Positions 10,241-21,733 of a stretch of 64,000 nt of DNA are shown in pieces. Source of the stretch: Phycisphaeraceae bacterium (GTDB taxonomy: Bacteria; Planctomycetota; Phycisphaerae; Phycisphaerales; SM1A02); contig CP054178.1 in the NCBI GenBank assembly GCA_015709595.1, positions 2,609,205 to 2,673,204 of the forward strand, in the 5' to 3' direction. The first letter of the stretch is position 1, and each line of letters begins with the position of its first letter. A program made the translations under genes and the position numbers. Under the pieces are notes generated by a model, which worked only from the letters and a program-made list of their open reading frames with translations, was not told where the DNA came from and searched no databases.

Positions 10241-10837
10241 TCACCGTTCCCCCAGAATCCGCCTCATGTCGAGGTCGTCGGGGTCGATTTCGTCGCCTGG
10301 CTCGGCGTCGCCGGGGCGGGGGCGCACCCACCACAGGTCGGCGGCAGGCAGAGAAAGATCGTTTTCGGTCAGTCCGAACAGCCGCACCCAGGTGTCCACG
10401 TGCGAGGCGGGAAGTGGGGGATTGGGCTTGCGGACCGCCTTGGAGTGCCCACCTGATCGAGCCGCGTCGTGGGCCAGGTGGCCGAGGAATGTCTCCGCGC
10501 GAAGCGTGCGGCAGCGTCGACGCCTGGCCGACCGGGCGATCTGGCGATCGGAGGACACCACGGTCATGCGGCGGGGCGCGGTGCATCGCGCAATCATGGC
10601 TTCGATCACCTCGTCGGCCGAGCGCTCTCCCCCGGCGTAGACAACGCGGGCGTGCCCGACCGCGCCGACGGGCATGCCGGGGCGGGGCACGCCGTCACAG
10701 ACGAGGCATGATTCCATCCTGCGGTACCGGCTGAGGGCGAGGAGATCGACCAGCCCGGCGGCGTCGATGCCCGCCAGATCGGGCGGAAGGACGCCGGTGA
10801 CGTGCAGTACGTTGTAGGTGTCGATCAGAAGCGGCAC
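10241..10837 (-). CDS. NYN-domain RNA-binding/ribonuclease-like protein (YacP-like)
   Basis: The 198-residue protein begins with LLIDTYNVLH, the first Asp/Asn motif of NYN (PIN-like) domains. It continues with YAGGERSADEVIEAMI and TVVSSDRQIA, which supply the other conserved acidic residues of this nuclease fold (YacP/Rae1 group). The C-terminal 70 residues are less conserved and acidic at the end. The start is a GTG at 10837, chosen because the first beta strand follows directly. Related proteins cleave or bind RNA; the actual role here is not established. Confidence 0.75.
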   Translation of the reverse strand: MPLLIDTYNVLHVTGVLPPDLAGIDAAGLVDLLALSRYRRMESCLVCDGVPRPGMPVGAVGHARVVYAGGERSADEVIEAMIARCTAPRRMTVVSSDRQIARSARRRRCRTLRAETFLGHLAHDAARSGGHSKAVRKPNPPLPASHVDTWVRLFGLTENDLSLPAADLWWVRPRPGDAEPGDEIDPDDLDMRRILGER

Positions 10838-10928
10838 AGCAGGCGAGTGTAGGGAGACGGCGGGGGTGGGGGCCGCTGTCGTCCATCAGTCGTCGGGGAT
10901 GACATCAGGCACTGGGCGGTTGGCGATG

Positions 10929-10944
10929 CCGAGAACTGAGAACC
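10929..10944. repeat. GAGAACT-type short repeat
   Basis: Two adjacent near-copies (GAGAACT and GAGAACC) in the gap before rpsU, resembling the other dispersed heptamer repeats of this window. Short and imperfect, so only a tentative member of the family. Confidence 0.35.
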
Positions 10945-11037
10945 GTCGCCCCCACTTGCCCCTTCACGTTGAGCGGGCTTTACTTGCGGTCCACGAACAA
11001 CGGTTCTTCATCCCACGGGAAAGAGGTCGAGCAAGGC

Positions 11038-11241
11038 ATGGCTATTCGAATCAAGTCGCGCGCGGGGGAGAGCGTGGAGCAGATGCTCCGGCGCTTCAAG
11101 AAACTGTGTGAGAAAGAGGGTCTGACGAAGGATATCAAGCGTCGTCAGTACTACGAGAAGCCCTCGGAGCGTGCCCGCCGCGCCATGCGCAAGGCGGAAC
11201 TGCGCGTCATCAAGGGTGGGATGATGGACGTTCGTCGCTGA
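11038..11241 (+). CDS. rpsU: 30S ribosomal protein S21
   Basis: A 67-residue, very basic protein: MAIRIKSRAGESVEQ, then LRRFKKLCEKEG and a C-terminal YYEKPSERARRA stretch, all typical of bS21. It is a small-subunit protein needed for efficient initiation. The ATG at 11038 matches the family start; the frame extends upstream without homology. The gene stands alone between the NYN gene and hppA. Confidence 0.95.
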   Translation: MAIRIKSRAGESVEQMLRRFKKLCEKEGLTKDIKRRQYYEKPSERARRAMRKAELRVIKGGMMDVRR

Positions 11242-11417
11242 AGCGGCTACGCTCTGCCCGTCGGCGGCCGGTTCCGGTCGCCTGTCGTGGCGATATCAAG
11301 CCCAAACGAGAAGAGGACCGGGGTGGGACGTGCGTCCCGACGGCTGCGTCCGCCGGATCGCCGTCCGGCAACCCGACCGTCATGACTTGACCGGTCCGCC
11401 CCGAGGAGAGAGCCCGA

Positions 11418-14057
<2,640 letters not shown>

Positions 14058-14234
14058 GCGAGCAGAACTCCCCGGCTGGAGCGTCCGAATAACTTGGGGT
14101 ACCTTCGCGGTTTCTACCGACAATTCTGTCACCCGGTTCCGAGCTTCGGCTAAAGTCTCTGTAGGGGAGTCAGTCAGTTTCACCGATGCATCATCACGAA
14201 CGTCGTCAGGAACGTGCCCACGGGAGGGAGTGAC

Positions 14235-14447
14235 ATGTCCAAAGCCACCACACCGATTCTGGACGGCACACGCCACGCATCAGCAGACTCACTGCTACGC
14301 GAAGCGATGAAGCACCCCGGCGTGTGCGACTTGATTCGCGTCTGGCAGGTTTGGCAGCGGTTCGACCACGAGGTCTCTGAATTGCGCCGAGCAACATCGC
14401 CGAGAATCATCACTTGGGTATCTGGTGGAACGACCGCGAACCGCTGA
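14235..14447 (+). CDS. Small hypothetical protein upstream of the Clp-fold protease gene
   Basis: A 70-residue protein (MSKATTPILDGTRHASADS...) with a strong GGGAGGGAG ribosome-binding site 4 bases upstream of the ATG. I do not recognise a domain. It is mostly helical in the middle (VCDLIRVWQVWQRFDHEVSELRR). It ends 18 bases before the ATG of the Clp-fold protein gene, so they probably form a two-gene unit. The surrounding DNA is lower in GC than the rest of the window. Confidence 0.55.
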   Translation: MSKATTPILDGTRHASADSLLREAMKHPGVCDLIRVWQVWQRFDHEVSELRRATSPRIITWVSGGTTANR

Positions 14448-14464
14448 ACGGGGTAAACTTGCGG

Positions 14465-15481
14465 ATGCCGACGTGGAGCGGGATACTCAACGAGTTGATT
14501 TCTGCAACGCGGGAGAATGGACTTCCCCCTTTCGATGTTGTGCGTCGAAAGTACTTGGTGCGGCTTTCTGAGCACACCGGACGGCCAGTGATTCTCTACG
14601 CGACCCGTTTCACTCAGGACGGCGTGCCGCTTCCGCCGGACCTTGTGAGCATCACCGAAGAGGACGGGCAGGGCCTGATGGAGGTCGTTCACGGGTTGTC
14701 GGGAGGTGCCGTCGACATCATCCTCCACAGTCCCGGCGGCTCTCCAATGGCCGCAGAAGCGATGGTGTGCTATTTGCGCTCGAAGTTCAACGACATTCGC
14801 GTCGTCGTGCCTCATCTCGCGATGTCCGCAGCAACCATGATCGCGTGTGCAGCCGACGTGATTGTATTGGGCAAGCACTCGTTCCTCGGGCCGACTGACC
14901 CACAAATCATACTTCAAACGGCGCTTGGTGCGAGGATGGTTCCTGCTCACGCGATTCTGATTCAGTTTGAACAGGCCATCAAGGAGTGCTCGGATCCGAC
15001 GCGAATTGGAGCATATCTTCCGATGTTGCCGCAGTACGGTCCCGACCTCCTGGCGACCTGCAGCAACGTGATTCAGATGTCAGAGGGCCTCGTCGCGAGC
15101 TGGTTGAGGAAGTACATGTTCAGAGGGGACGCGGCTGCGGATAGGAAGGCCACAGAAATCTCAAAGTGGCTCTCCGATCACCCGACCCATGGAGTGCATA
15201 GTCGCCATCTCTCTCGGGACGAACTGGAGGCGAAGGGTCTGAAGATTCAGCACCTTGAGCAGGATCAGACGGCGCAGGATCTCTTTCTCTCGGTCTTCCA
15301 CGCGACAACCCATACGTTTAGCGGAACGACGGCTGTGAAGATCATCGAGAACAACCTGGGACGAGCGTTCATCAAGCAAGTGCAGATGAGTGTTCCCGCG
15401 CAGGGACACGAGATTCCAAGGGCTGCACAAGCTCCGATCGAACAATCCAGAACCAGTCGGGCACCGGTTGTCGAGCGATGA
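14465..15481 (+). CDS. SDH-family Clp-fold serine protease-like protein
   Basis: About 338 residues resembling the serine dehydrogenase proteinase/SppA-ClpP fold. An ILHSPGGSP oxyanion-hole segment is followed about 40 residues later by PHLAMSAATMIACAAD, with the likely nucleophile Ser in AMSAAT, then LGKHSFLGPTDPQI. No signal peptide or membrane helix is obvious at the N-terminus. I used the ATG at 14465; an upstream TTG at 14414 would overlap the preceding gene. Codon use and GC are lower than in neighbouring genes, suggesting horizontal acquisition. Substrate unknown. Confidence 0.75.
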   Translation: MPTWSGILNELISATRENGLPPFDVVRRKYLVRLSEHTGRPVILYATRFTQDGVPLPPDLVSITEEDGQGLMEVVHGLSGGAVDIILHSPGGSPMAAEAMVCYLRSKFNDIRVVVPHLAMSAATMIACAADVIVLGKHSFLGPTDPQIILQTALGARMVPAHAILIQFEQAIKECSDPTRIGAYLPMLPQYGPDLLATCSNVIQMSEGLVASWLRKYMFRGDAAADRKATEISKWLSDHPTHGVHSRHLSRDELEAKGLKIQHLEQDQTAQDLFLSVFHATTHTFSGTTAVKIIENNLGRAFIKQVQMSVPAQGHEIPRAAQAPIEQSRTSRAPVVER

Positions 15482-15570
15482 GCGCGACGCGAGCGCCAGC
15501 GCGAGACGGGCGGTTGTTGCAATGACTCGCGCGTTCTGGCACAGCCGCACGGCTCTCCACAGTCACCGTC

Positions 15571-15699
15571 CGTCACCGGCTCGTGGGTGACTACCGAATC
15601 CTCTACACGATTGAGCCGCATCGCGTCGTCGTGCTCTACGTCCGTCACGGCGCCCGTCGGCGACTGCGACGGAAGGAACGCCGCGATCCACCCGTCTAG
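15571..15699 (+). pseudogene. RelE/ParE-type toxin remnant (C-terminal part only)
   Basis: Forward-frame translation gives RHRLVGDYRILYTIEP followed by HRVVVLYVRHGARRRLRRK and a TAG stop. This is the conserved C-terminal half of RelE/ParE toxins (RxRVGDYRVxY ... VxVxxVxHRR). No start codon or N-terminal half is in frame upstream, and no antitoxin is recognisable, so it is probably a decayed fragment at the right edge of the low-GC insert. Confidence 0.6.
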
Positions 15700-15721
15700 C
15701 ATCGCCCCGCCGGAAACGCCC

Positions 15722-16162
15722 ATGCCCCGAACCCGCGCCAAGACCCAATCCGACGCCGTCCACGCCTTCGCGATCGAAGCCGCGCAACTGCTCGCCGACC
15801 GCAAGTGCGATGACATCCGCCTGATCGACGTGCGAGGCCTGTCGCAGGTGTGCGACTACACCCTCATCGCCTCGGGCACCAGCGAGCGGCAGATGAAGTC
15901 AATCGCCGATGAACTTGAGGACCTGGGCGCCGAGCGGGGCATGACCGTCTTCCGACGCGACGCCGACGCGGGGAACACGTGGGTGGTCATCGACTGCGTG
16001 GACGTGGTGACGCACCTCTTCGAGCCCAACACGCGCTTCTACTACGACCTCGAGTCGCTGTGGAGCGGCGGCAAGGTCATCGACTGGCGCCGCGCCGATC
16101 AGAAGAAGACCCACCAGTTCGATGGTGAGATCGGCCTGGCGGCCAACGCTGACGGGGTCTAG
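15722..16162 (+). CDS. rsfS: Ribosomal silencing factor RsfS
   Basis: A 146-residue protein of the RsfS/Iojap family, which binds ribosomal protein uL14 and blocks subunit joining when nutrients are short. Family features are DIRLIDVRGLSQVCDYTLIA, SGTSERQMKSIADEL, and the WVVIDCVDVVTHLFEP and FYYDLESLW stretches. The ATG at 15722 fits the normal N-terminus; the frame upstream encodes no recognisable sequence and overlaps the RelE remnant. Confidence 0.94.
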   Translation: MPRTRAKTQSDAVHAFAIEAAQLLADRKCDDIRLIDVRGLSQVCDYTLIASGTSERQMKSIADELEDLGAERGMTVFRRDADAGNTWVVIDCVDVVTHLFEPNTRFYYDLESLWSGGKVIDWRRADQKKTHQFDGEIGLAANADGV

Positions 16163-16368
16163 CACCGTCCGGCGTGGGCAGCCGCCAGAGTGGGGTTGTC
16201 AAAGGGGGTTCCGTTGGCGATCCCCGCGTGACCCCGGCATCCATGCCGGGACATGACTTGAGGCGCCGCAGGCGCTGACCACGCCGCCCGCGCGCCCTAC
16301 ACTTGGGGCCCGGCCGATCCGGTCCCGGTCGCGTCGCCGACCGGTGATGGCCAAGGTCGGATCACCCC

Positions 16369-16746
16369 ATGCTCCGTGAGATGCTCTTCGCCAAGATTCA
16401 CCGCGCCGTGGTGACGGCCTGCGACCCCAACTACATGGGGTCGATCACCATCGACCCCGACCTGTTGGAGGCGACGGGCATGGTGGTCAACGAGAAGGTG
16501 CTCGTGGCCGACTGCGACAACGGCCAGCGATTCGAGACGTACATCTTTCGAGGTGAGCGCGGCCGTCGGGAGATCATTGTCAACGGCGCCGCCGCCAATC
16601 GCACTGGCATCGGCCACCACGTGCTCATCATGTCCTTCTGCCATCTGACGCCGGAGGAAATGCGGGCGCACCGGCCCAAAGTGGCGATTTGCCGACCGGA
16701 CAACACCATCGAGCGGGTGTTGCGGTATGACCCAGCGGAGGGTTGA
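16369..16746 (+). CDS. panD: Aspartate 1-decarboxylase
   Basis: The 125-residue proenzyme makes beta-alanine for pantothenate and CoA. It self-cleaves between Gly24 and Ser25 in YMGSITID to create the pyruvoyl group. Further family features are the ETYIFRGERG and NGAAANR segments that shape the active site. Length matches the family (about 126). About 200 bases upstream of it hold no gene. The secreted hydrolase gene follows 54 bases downstream. Confidence 0.96.
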   Translation: MLREMLFAKIHRAVVTACDPNYMGSITIDPDLLEATGMVVNEKVLVADCDNGQRFETYIFRGERGRREIIVNGAAANRTGIGHHVLIMSFCHLTPEEMRAHRPKVAICRPDNTIERVLRYDPAEG

Positions 16747-16800
16747 GGTCCGGACCACGCGGGGTGGGGACGATTCTCGTGGAGTTGCAAGGAGATGATG

Positions 16801-18783
16801 ATGCCCAGGATGCAGGCGTCCACGTGGTTGATCCGAATGACCGGCTCGGTCGCACTGATCGTCTCGCTGCTGGCGATGGGTACGGCTCTTCCGGCGCAGG
16901 GCTGGTGGAACCCGGCTGATCCGCCCGCGGGTGCCGCGCCGCCCACGCCACCCGCGCAGGGCGAGACGCCGTCGGATGATCCCTACCCCATCCCCGCGTC
17001 GCTTCTCAAGCCGCGCGTCGTCTTCCTGGACGAGTCCTTCGAGTTCGATCGCGAGCACCCCATCGTCGGCCACTGGCTGGGCAATCTGCATACGCCGAGG
17101 GGGGTGCCGGCCATCGCTCTGCGCGTCAGGACCGATGAATCGGGCGATCTGGTCGTGCTGGGCAGCGTCACGCCCGGCAACCTTCCCAATCGGCCCGTGG
17201 ATGATCTCAAGATCGAGGACGGCGTCGTCTCGTTCTCCCTGTTGACGTACCTCGACCCGCAGCGAATCGGCCGCATCCGCTTCACGGGCGCAATCAGCGA
17301 GGACGGCCAGCGTCTCAAGGGCACGGCCGTCGTGCCCAGCGACATTCCCGGTCAGGGGGTGATGGACGGCGAGTTCGAGCTGGCCCGCACCCCGCTGCCG
17401 CTCATGCTCGACACCGCGCGGGCCTACTGCGGGCAGATCGAGATCGACGAGGGCATTTTCTTCGACATGAACATCGTGCTGGCGACCACGCCCAAGGGCA
17501 ACTGGGTGGGACATGTGGACATTCCGCTGCAGGCGATCGCCGAGTGGCCCTTTGATCGGATCGAGTCAAAGGATGGCCTGCTGACGATTCACATGGGAGG
17601 CGGCGCGCCCTCCACGTTTGAAGTGCGGGTTACCGAAGACGGTTCGACGCTCAAGGGTGTGTATCGCACGTTTCAGGACATCCCCATCGAGTTGAAGTAC
17701 AAGCCGGATTATTCGGTTCCCTCGGTTCCGACCGAGTTCGCTCTGCCCGGCGCGGAGGAGATCAAGCCCTACCACTCGCACGAGGCGATCATCGACCACC
17801 CGGACGGGCACTTCCTGTCGGCGTCGGTCACCACGCCCGACGGTCCGCCTGGAGTCAAGTACCCCGCGGCGATTCTGCTGACCGCCTTCGGCCCGCAGCA
17901 GCGCGACAACCTGCTGTACGGCCACCGGATGTTCGACGTGGTGGCCGATGCCCTGGCGCGCGAGGGCATCGTGGTCATCCGCTACGACGATCGCGGCTTC
18001 GGCAAATCGGGCGGGCGCTTCCATAACGCGACCATCGAGGACTTCGCGTCCGATGCGCTGGCGGCGTACAACTTCGCGCGGTCGCTGGAGCAGGTTGATC
18101 CGTCGAGAATCGGCTTCCTCGGTCACGACGAGGGCGGCAACGTGGCGGCGCTGGCGGCAACCAGGGCCGCGGAACCGGCCTTCGTGGTGATGCTCGCCCC
18201 GCGCGGGGTGCGCGGCGACGCCTATGAACTGAGCCAGCTGATCGAGCAGATGCGCTTCCTGCCCGAGACGGTGGACGCCCCCCTGCGCGAGCGACTGGTT
18301 GAGGCGCACAAGGCCCTGCTGGCCGGATTCATCGACAACGCCCCGCCGGAGCGCATGCAGGAACTGGCCCTGGCCTTCGCCGAGGCGCAGAAGGACATCG
18401 CCGTGGCTGCGGGCAGTCCGGAGATGCGCGATCCGGCGCAGGGCGCCCGGCTGATCCTGTCGAACATGCGCCGACCCGGGCTGGCGTACCTGGCGCGGTT
18501 CGACCCCATCGAGACCTTCAAGGCATTGAATTGCCCGCTGCTGGCGTGCTGGGGCTCGCTGGACATCGAGTCCGCCCCGTCCGTCAACGCCGCCCCGCTG
18601 CAGGCCCTGGCGCAGGAGGATGGCCGGGATATCACCGTCACCATCTACGAGCGCATGAATCACCTGCTGCAGCGCGCCTCGACCGGGTTGACCAACGAAT
18701 ACGCCCGCAGCCGCGTCGCCATCGAGAAGAGCGTTCTCGACGACGTGGCGGCGTGGATTCTGTCGAAGACCTCCGGGCGCTGA
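16801..18783 (+). CDS. Secreted alpha/beta hydrolase with Asp at the nucleophile position
   Basis: A 660-residue exported protein: an N-terminal signal helix (WLIRMTGSVALIVSLLAM), a beta-rich N-terminal half (about 50-310) of unknown type, and a C-terminal alpha/beta hydrolase domain with IRYDDRGFGKSGG. The nucleophile elbow reads GHDEGG (Asp443) where this family normally has GHSEGG. Asp588 (GSLDIES) and His621 (RMNHLLQ) occupy the acid and base positions. Three ATGs stand in a row; the third (16801) has AAGGAG at proper spacing. Asp nucleophiles occur in epoxide hydrolases and haloalkane dehalogenases, but overall this sequence looks peptidase/esterase-like. Activity is uncertain. Confidence 0.8.
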   Translation: MPRMQASTWLIRMTGSVALIVSLLAMGTALPAQGWWNPADPPAGAAPPTPPAQGETPSDDPYPIPASLLKPRVVFLDESFEFDREHPIVGHWLGNLHTPRGVPAIALRVRTDESGDLVVLGSVTPGNLPNRPVDDLKIEDGVVSFSLLTYLDPQRIGRIRFTGAISEDGQRLKGTAVVPSDIPGQGVMDGEFELARTPLPLMLDTARAYCGQIEIDEGIFFDMNIVLATTPKGNWVGHVDIPLQAIAEWPFDRIESKDGLLTIHMGGGAPSTFEVRVTEDGSTLKGVYRTFQDIPIELKYKPDYSVPSVPTEFALPGAEEIKPYHSHEAIIDHPDGHFLSASVTTPDGPPGVKYPAAILLTAFGPQQRDNLLYGHRMFDVVADALAREGIVVIRYDDRGFGKSGGRFHNATIEDFASDALAAYNFARSLEQVDPSRIGFLGHDEGGNVAALAATRAAEPAFVVMLAPRGVRGDAYELSQLIEQMRFLPETVDAPLRERLVEAHKALLAGFIDNAPPERMQELALAFAEAQKDIAVAAGSPEMRDPAQGARLILSNMRRPGLAYLARFDPIETFKALNCPLLACWGSLDIESAPSVNAAPLQALAQEDGRDITVTIYERMNHLLQRASTGLTNEYARSRVAIEKSVLDDVAAWILSKTSGR

Positions 18784-18826
18784 ACCGCGTCGGTCCGCGC
18801 GACGCGGCGGTGGAGTGCAGTCAACG

Positions 18827-19507
18827 ATGAGCTACGGCCTCTCGCGCGGTCGAACGCTGGTGACGGACGGCGTGGGGCTGGATCAGTCCGAGTTGCCGCC
18901 GCCGGAGCGGGGGCGGATTGATCCGCGTGCGTGGTTCGAGGCGCCGGACCACCCGTTTGAAATCGAGATTGGTTCGGGCAAGGGTACGTTTCTGCTGCAG
19001 CAGGCGCGGGTGACGCCCCACATCAACCTGCTGGGCATCGAGTGGGCGGGCGAGTTCTACCGCTACGCCGCCGACCGCGTCCGGCGGCACGGGCTGAAGA
19101 ACGTGCGTCTGCTGCGGGCCGACGCCACGGAATTCATCCGTCACTGGTGCGCGGACGGCGTGGCGCGCGTCATTCACCTGTACTTCTCCGATCCGTGGCC
19201 CAAGGCGCGGCATCACAAGCGGCGCGTGGTGCAGGACCGGACGCTGGTGGACCTGCACCGCGTACTCGAGCCGGGCGGCGAGGTGCGGCTGGTCACCGAT
19301 CACGACGATCTGTGGGCATGGTACGAGGATCACGCCTCGCGCAACGCGCGCTTGTTCGAGCGGCGGGCGTTTGATCCGCCCGGCTCGGCGGGGGAAGGCG
19401 AAATCGTCGGCACCAACTTCGAACGCAAGTACCGGCGCGAGGGACGACCCTTTCACGCCATGACGCTGCGACGGATCGACGGCCCTACGGCTTCACCGGC
19501 TCCATGA
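18827..19507 (+). CDS. trmB: tRNA (guanine-N7-)-methyltransferase
   Basis: A 226-residue SAM-dependent methyltransferase that forms m7G46 in tRNA. It shows the SAM-binding EIEIGSGKGTFL, GIEWAGEFYR, the LLRADATEF strand and the TrmB hallmark YFSDPWPKARHHKRR. A C-terminal GTNFERKYRREGRP matches the family substrate-binding TxFE.K motif. The ATG at 18827 has a GGAG about 11 bases upstream. It is convergent with the histidine kinase gene, the two overlapping slightly at their 3' ends (19485-19507). Confidence 0.94.
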   Translation: MSYGLSRGRTLVTDGVGLDQSELPPPERGRIDPRAWFEAPDHPFEIEIGSGKGTFLLQQARVTPHINLLGIEWAGEFYRYAADRVRRHGLKNVRLLRADATEFIRHWCADGVARVIHLYFSDPWPKARHHKRRVVQDRTLVDLHRVLEPGGEVRLVTDHDDLWAWYEDHASRNARLFERRAFDPPGSAGEGEIVGTNFERKYRREGRPFHAMTLRRIDGPTASPAP

Positions 19508-21101
19508 GCGGCCTGGGCTTGGGCGGCTCGTACGCGAGCGGCACTTCCACCGAGAACGTGCTGCCCTGGCCGAGCTCGGACACGAGCGACAGCGAGGCGC
19601 CGAGCAGTTCCGCCAGTTCGCGGCAGATGGCCAGCCCCAGCCCCACTCCCTGGTGGGTGCGCGTGTGGCTGGCGTCCACCTGGCGGAACTTCTCGAAGAT
19701 GATGTCCTGCATGTCGCGGGGAATGCCCGGACCGCGGTCGATGACGCTCAGCCGAACGCCGGGCGCGCCCTCGGCTCGGGTGACGCGTTCCGCCGCGATG
19801 ATGACGGTCTCGCCCTCGGGGCTGAACTTGATGGCGTTGGAGAGGAAGTTGTAGAGGATCTGCTGAAGTTTGCCGGCGTCGGTTTCGATGGCGGGCAGGT
19901 TGGGGGCGCAGCGGGTTTCGAGCATGATGTTGCGTCGCTGCGCCTGCGGACGCATCAGCGTCTGCAGTCCCTCCACCAGATCGGTCACGCTGGCGGGGGC
20001 GATGTTGAGCTCGACGCGTCCCGCCTCGATCTTGGCCATCTCGAGCAGGTCGTTGATCATCTCCAGCAGGGCGCGGGCCGAGTTGAGAATGTTGGTGATG
20101 TATCGCCGTCTCTTGGGGTCGGCCTGCGGGTCGTTTCTGGCCAGCTCATCGAGCAGTTCGGAGAAGCCGATGATCGAGTTGAGCGGCGTGCGCAGCTCGT
20201 GGCTCACGCTGGCGAGAAACTCGCCCTTGAGCCGGTTCGACTCGTACAGAGCGAAGTTGGCCTCCGCCAGTTCGCTCAGGCGAAGATCGAGCGTCTCGTT
20301 GATGCTGCGGAGCTGCTGCTGGCCCTCGGCCAGACGCTCCAGCATGCCGTTGAAGGCCTTGGCGAGCTGCTCGAACTCGTCTCCGGTGCGGATGTCGGCG
20401 CGGATCGAGGTGTCGCCCGCCTCGACCTTCTCCGCGCTGGCCCGCAGCTTGCGCACCGGCGAGAGGATGAGCTTGGTGAGGATGAAGTAGAACAGCAGAA
20501 TGGCGAGCAGCCCCGCCGCCAGCCACGCCGTGATGATGTAGATGCGCATCACCAGCAGTTGCCCGCCCGCAAAGTCGCTGCGCCGGTCGATGATGAGCAT
20601 GGCCCGCAGTCGGTTGGCGACGGCGTCGTCCGCCGCCCCTGGTTCGAACTCGGCGAAGGTGCGGTCGCGCAGCCGGCGCATGTCCGACTCGCGGATGGCC
20701 CTGGCGTAGTGATACACGTCGCGGTTGGCCAGCCGCGTCGCCGTCATGTATTCGGTGCGCGTGTCATCCTGCCGGAAGCGCGCCAGCGCTCGCTGCGAGA
20801 ACGACTCCTCGCCAGCGGGAGACTCATCAACCGCCTCCACCGCGACGAAGGTCATGCGCACCGGCTCATCAAACTCCACGCTGTACCGGGGGGGCGGAGC
20901 GCCCGGCTGCTCCACGCGGCCCAGGTGAATCTGGCCGCGCAGCCAGGCGTCCGCCAGGTGACGCATGATCTCCTGCTGGTCGTCCTCCACCATCTTGGCG
21001 GTGTAGAACCACGGCACGCTCAGCGCCACGCCCAGGATCGCAACCACCGCGAACCCGAAGAGCAGTTGCGACTTGTTGGCGAGTGAGATGCCGGCGGCCA
21101 T
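19485..21101 (-). CDS. Membrane sensor histidine kinase (HAMP, HisKA, HATPase)
   Basis: The 538-residue protein has a first membrane helix at about 12-32, an extracytoplasmic sensor of about 150 residues, a second helix at about 185-207 and a HAMP linker (208-262). A short coiled coil leads to the H box VSHELRTPLN with the phosphoacceptor His301. The ATP-binding domain follows with N box YNFLSNAIKFSPEG, G1 DRGPGIP, an F box and G2 GVGLGLAI. It autophosphorylates and passes phosphate to an unknown response regulator; none is adjacent. The final residues are a Pro/Lys-rich tail that overlaps the trmB 3' end. Confidence 0.93.
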   Translation of the reverse strand: MAAGISLANKSQLLFGFAVVAILGVALSVPWFYTAKMVEDDQQEIMRHLADAWLRGQIHLGRVEQPGAPPPRYSVEFDEPVRMTFVAVEAVDESPAGEESFSQRALARFRQDDTRTEYMTATRLANRDVYHYARAIRESDMRRLRDRTFAEFEPGAADDAVANRLRAMLIIDRRSDFAGGQLLVMRIYIITAWLAAGLLAILLFYFILTKLILSPVRKLRASAEKVEAGDTSIRADIRTGDEFEQLAKAFNGMLERLAEGQQQLRSINETLDLRLSELAEANFALYESNRLKGEFLASVSHELRTPLNSIIGFSELLDELARNDPQADPKRRRYITNILNSARALLEMINDLLEMAKIEAGRVELNIAPASVTDLVEGLQTLMRPQAQRRNIMLETRCAPNLPAIETDAGKLQQILYNFLSNAIKFSPEGETVIIAAERVTRAEGAPGVRLSVIDRGPGIPRDMQDIIFEKFRQVDASHTRTHQGVGLGLAICRELAELLGASLSLVSELGQGSTFSVEVPLAYEPPKPRPLMEPVKP

Positions 21102-21229
21102 GCGGGATCATCGTACCCGGATCGCCCCGCTTTCCGCATGATCGCGGCGACGGGCGCGCGTCCGACGTGACCGGTTCAACGCGGAGCTGATTGCCGCGTC
21201 GTCGTCTCCGGGGCGGATGAACGGCGGCC

Positions 21230-21700
21230 TCATCCGGGCGACCGGCCCGGGAATGCCTCGAGATCGAGCGTTGAGCCGCTGGCGTCCTGGTACCCGGTGA
21301 CGTACTGCACGACTCCGCCGCCGAGCGTGACGTAGGGGCCCCGTCCCGTGGGACGAAACCCGGACTGCTCCAGCAGCGTCAATCCATTGTGATCCATGGG
21401 GTCGGCGCCGATCAGAACGCGGCCCCATCTGTTCGCGCGCGCCTGGTCGAGCATGACCCGCAGCAGGGCGAGCCGTTCGTCGGCCCCGGCGGCGCGCGAC
21501 CAGGCGGCGACGAGCAGGGGAACGCCCGGCTCCGTGGGAGCACCGGCGAGGTCGAACACCGCCGCGCCGATGACCACGCCCGCACGCTCCAGGATCGTGG
21601 CCGGTCCGGCGCAGGCCCATCGCGGCAGGCCCAGCGCTTCGAGCAGGGGCTGGTCGTCCGGTCGCTTCGAGCGCGTGGTCGCGGGCCGTCGTTCAATCAT
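21230..21700 (-). CDS. GNAT-like acetyltransferase-fold protein
   Basis: A 156-residue protein with the general order of a GNAT domain: AGVVIGAAVFDL strands, a helix with LLRVMLDQARANRWGRVLIG, and a late MDHNGLTLLEQSGFRPTGRGPYV segment resembling the C-terminal part of N-acetyltransferases. The acetyl-CoA-binding loop is not clearly canonical, so the activity is unproven. It starts 34 bases after the PilZ gene ends on the same strand and precedes the histidine kinase gene, so the three may be co-transcribed. Confidence 0.5.
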   Translation of the reverse strand: MIERRPATTRSKRPDDQPLLEALGLPRWACAGPATILERAGVVIGAAVFDLAGAPTEPGVPLLVAAWSRAAGADERLALLRVMLDQARANRWGRVLIGADPMDHNGLTLLEQSGFRPTGRGPYVTLGGGVVQYVTGYQDASGSTLDLEAFPGRSPG

Positions 21701-21733
21701 GCCGCATGGTAGGAATGGCCGGCCCTGAGCCGA

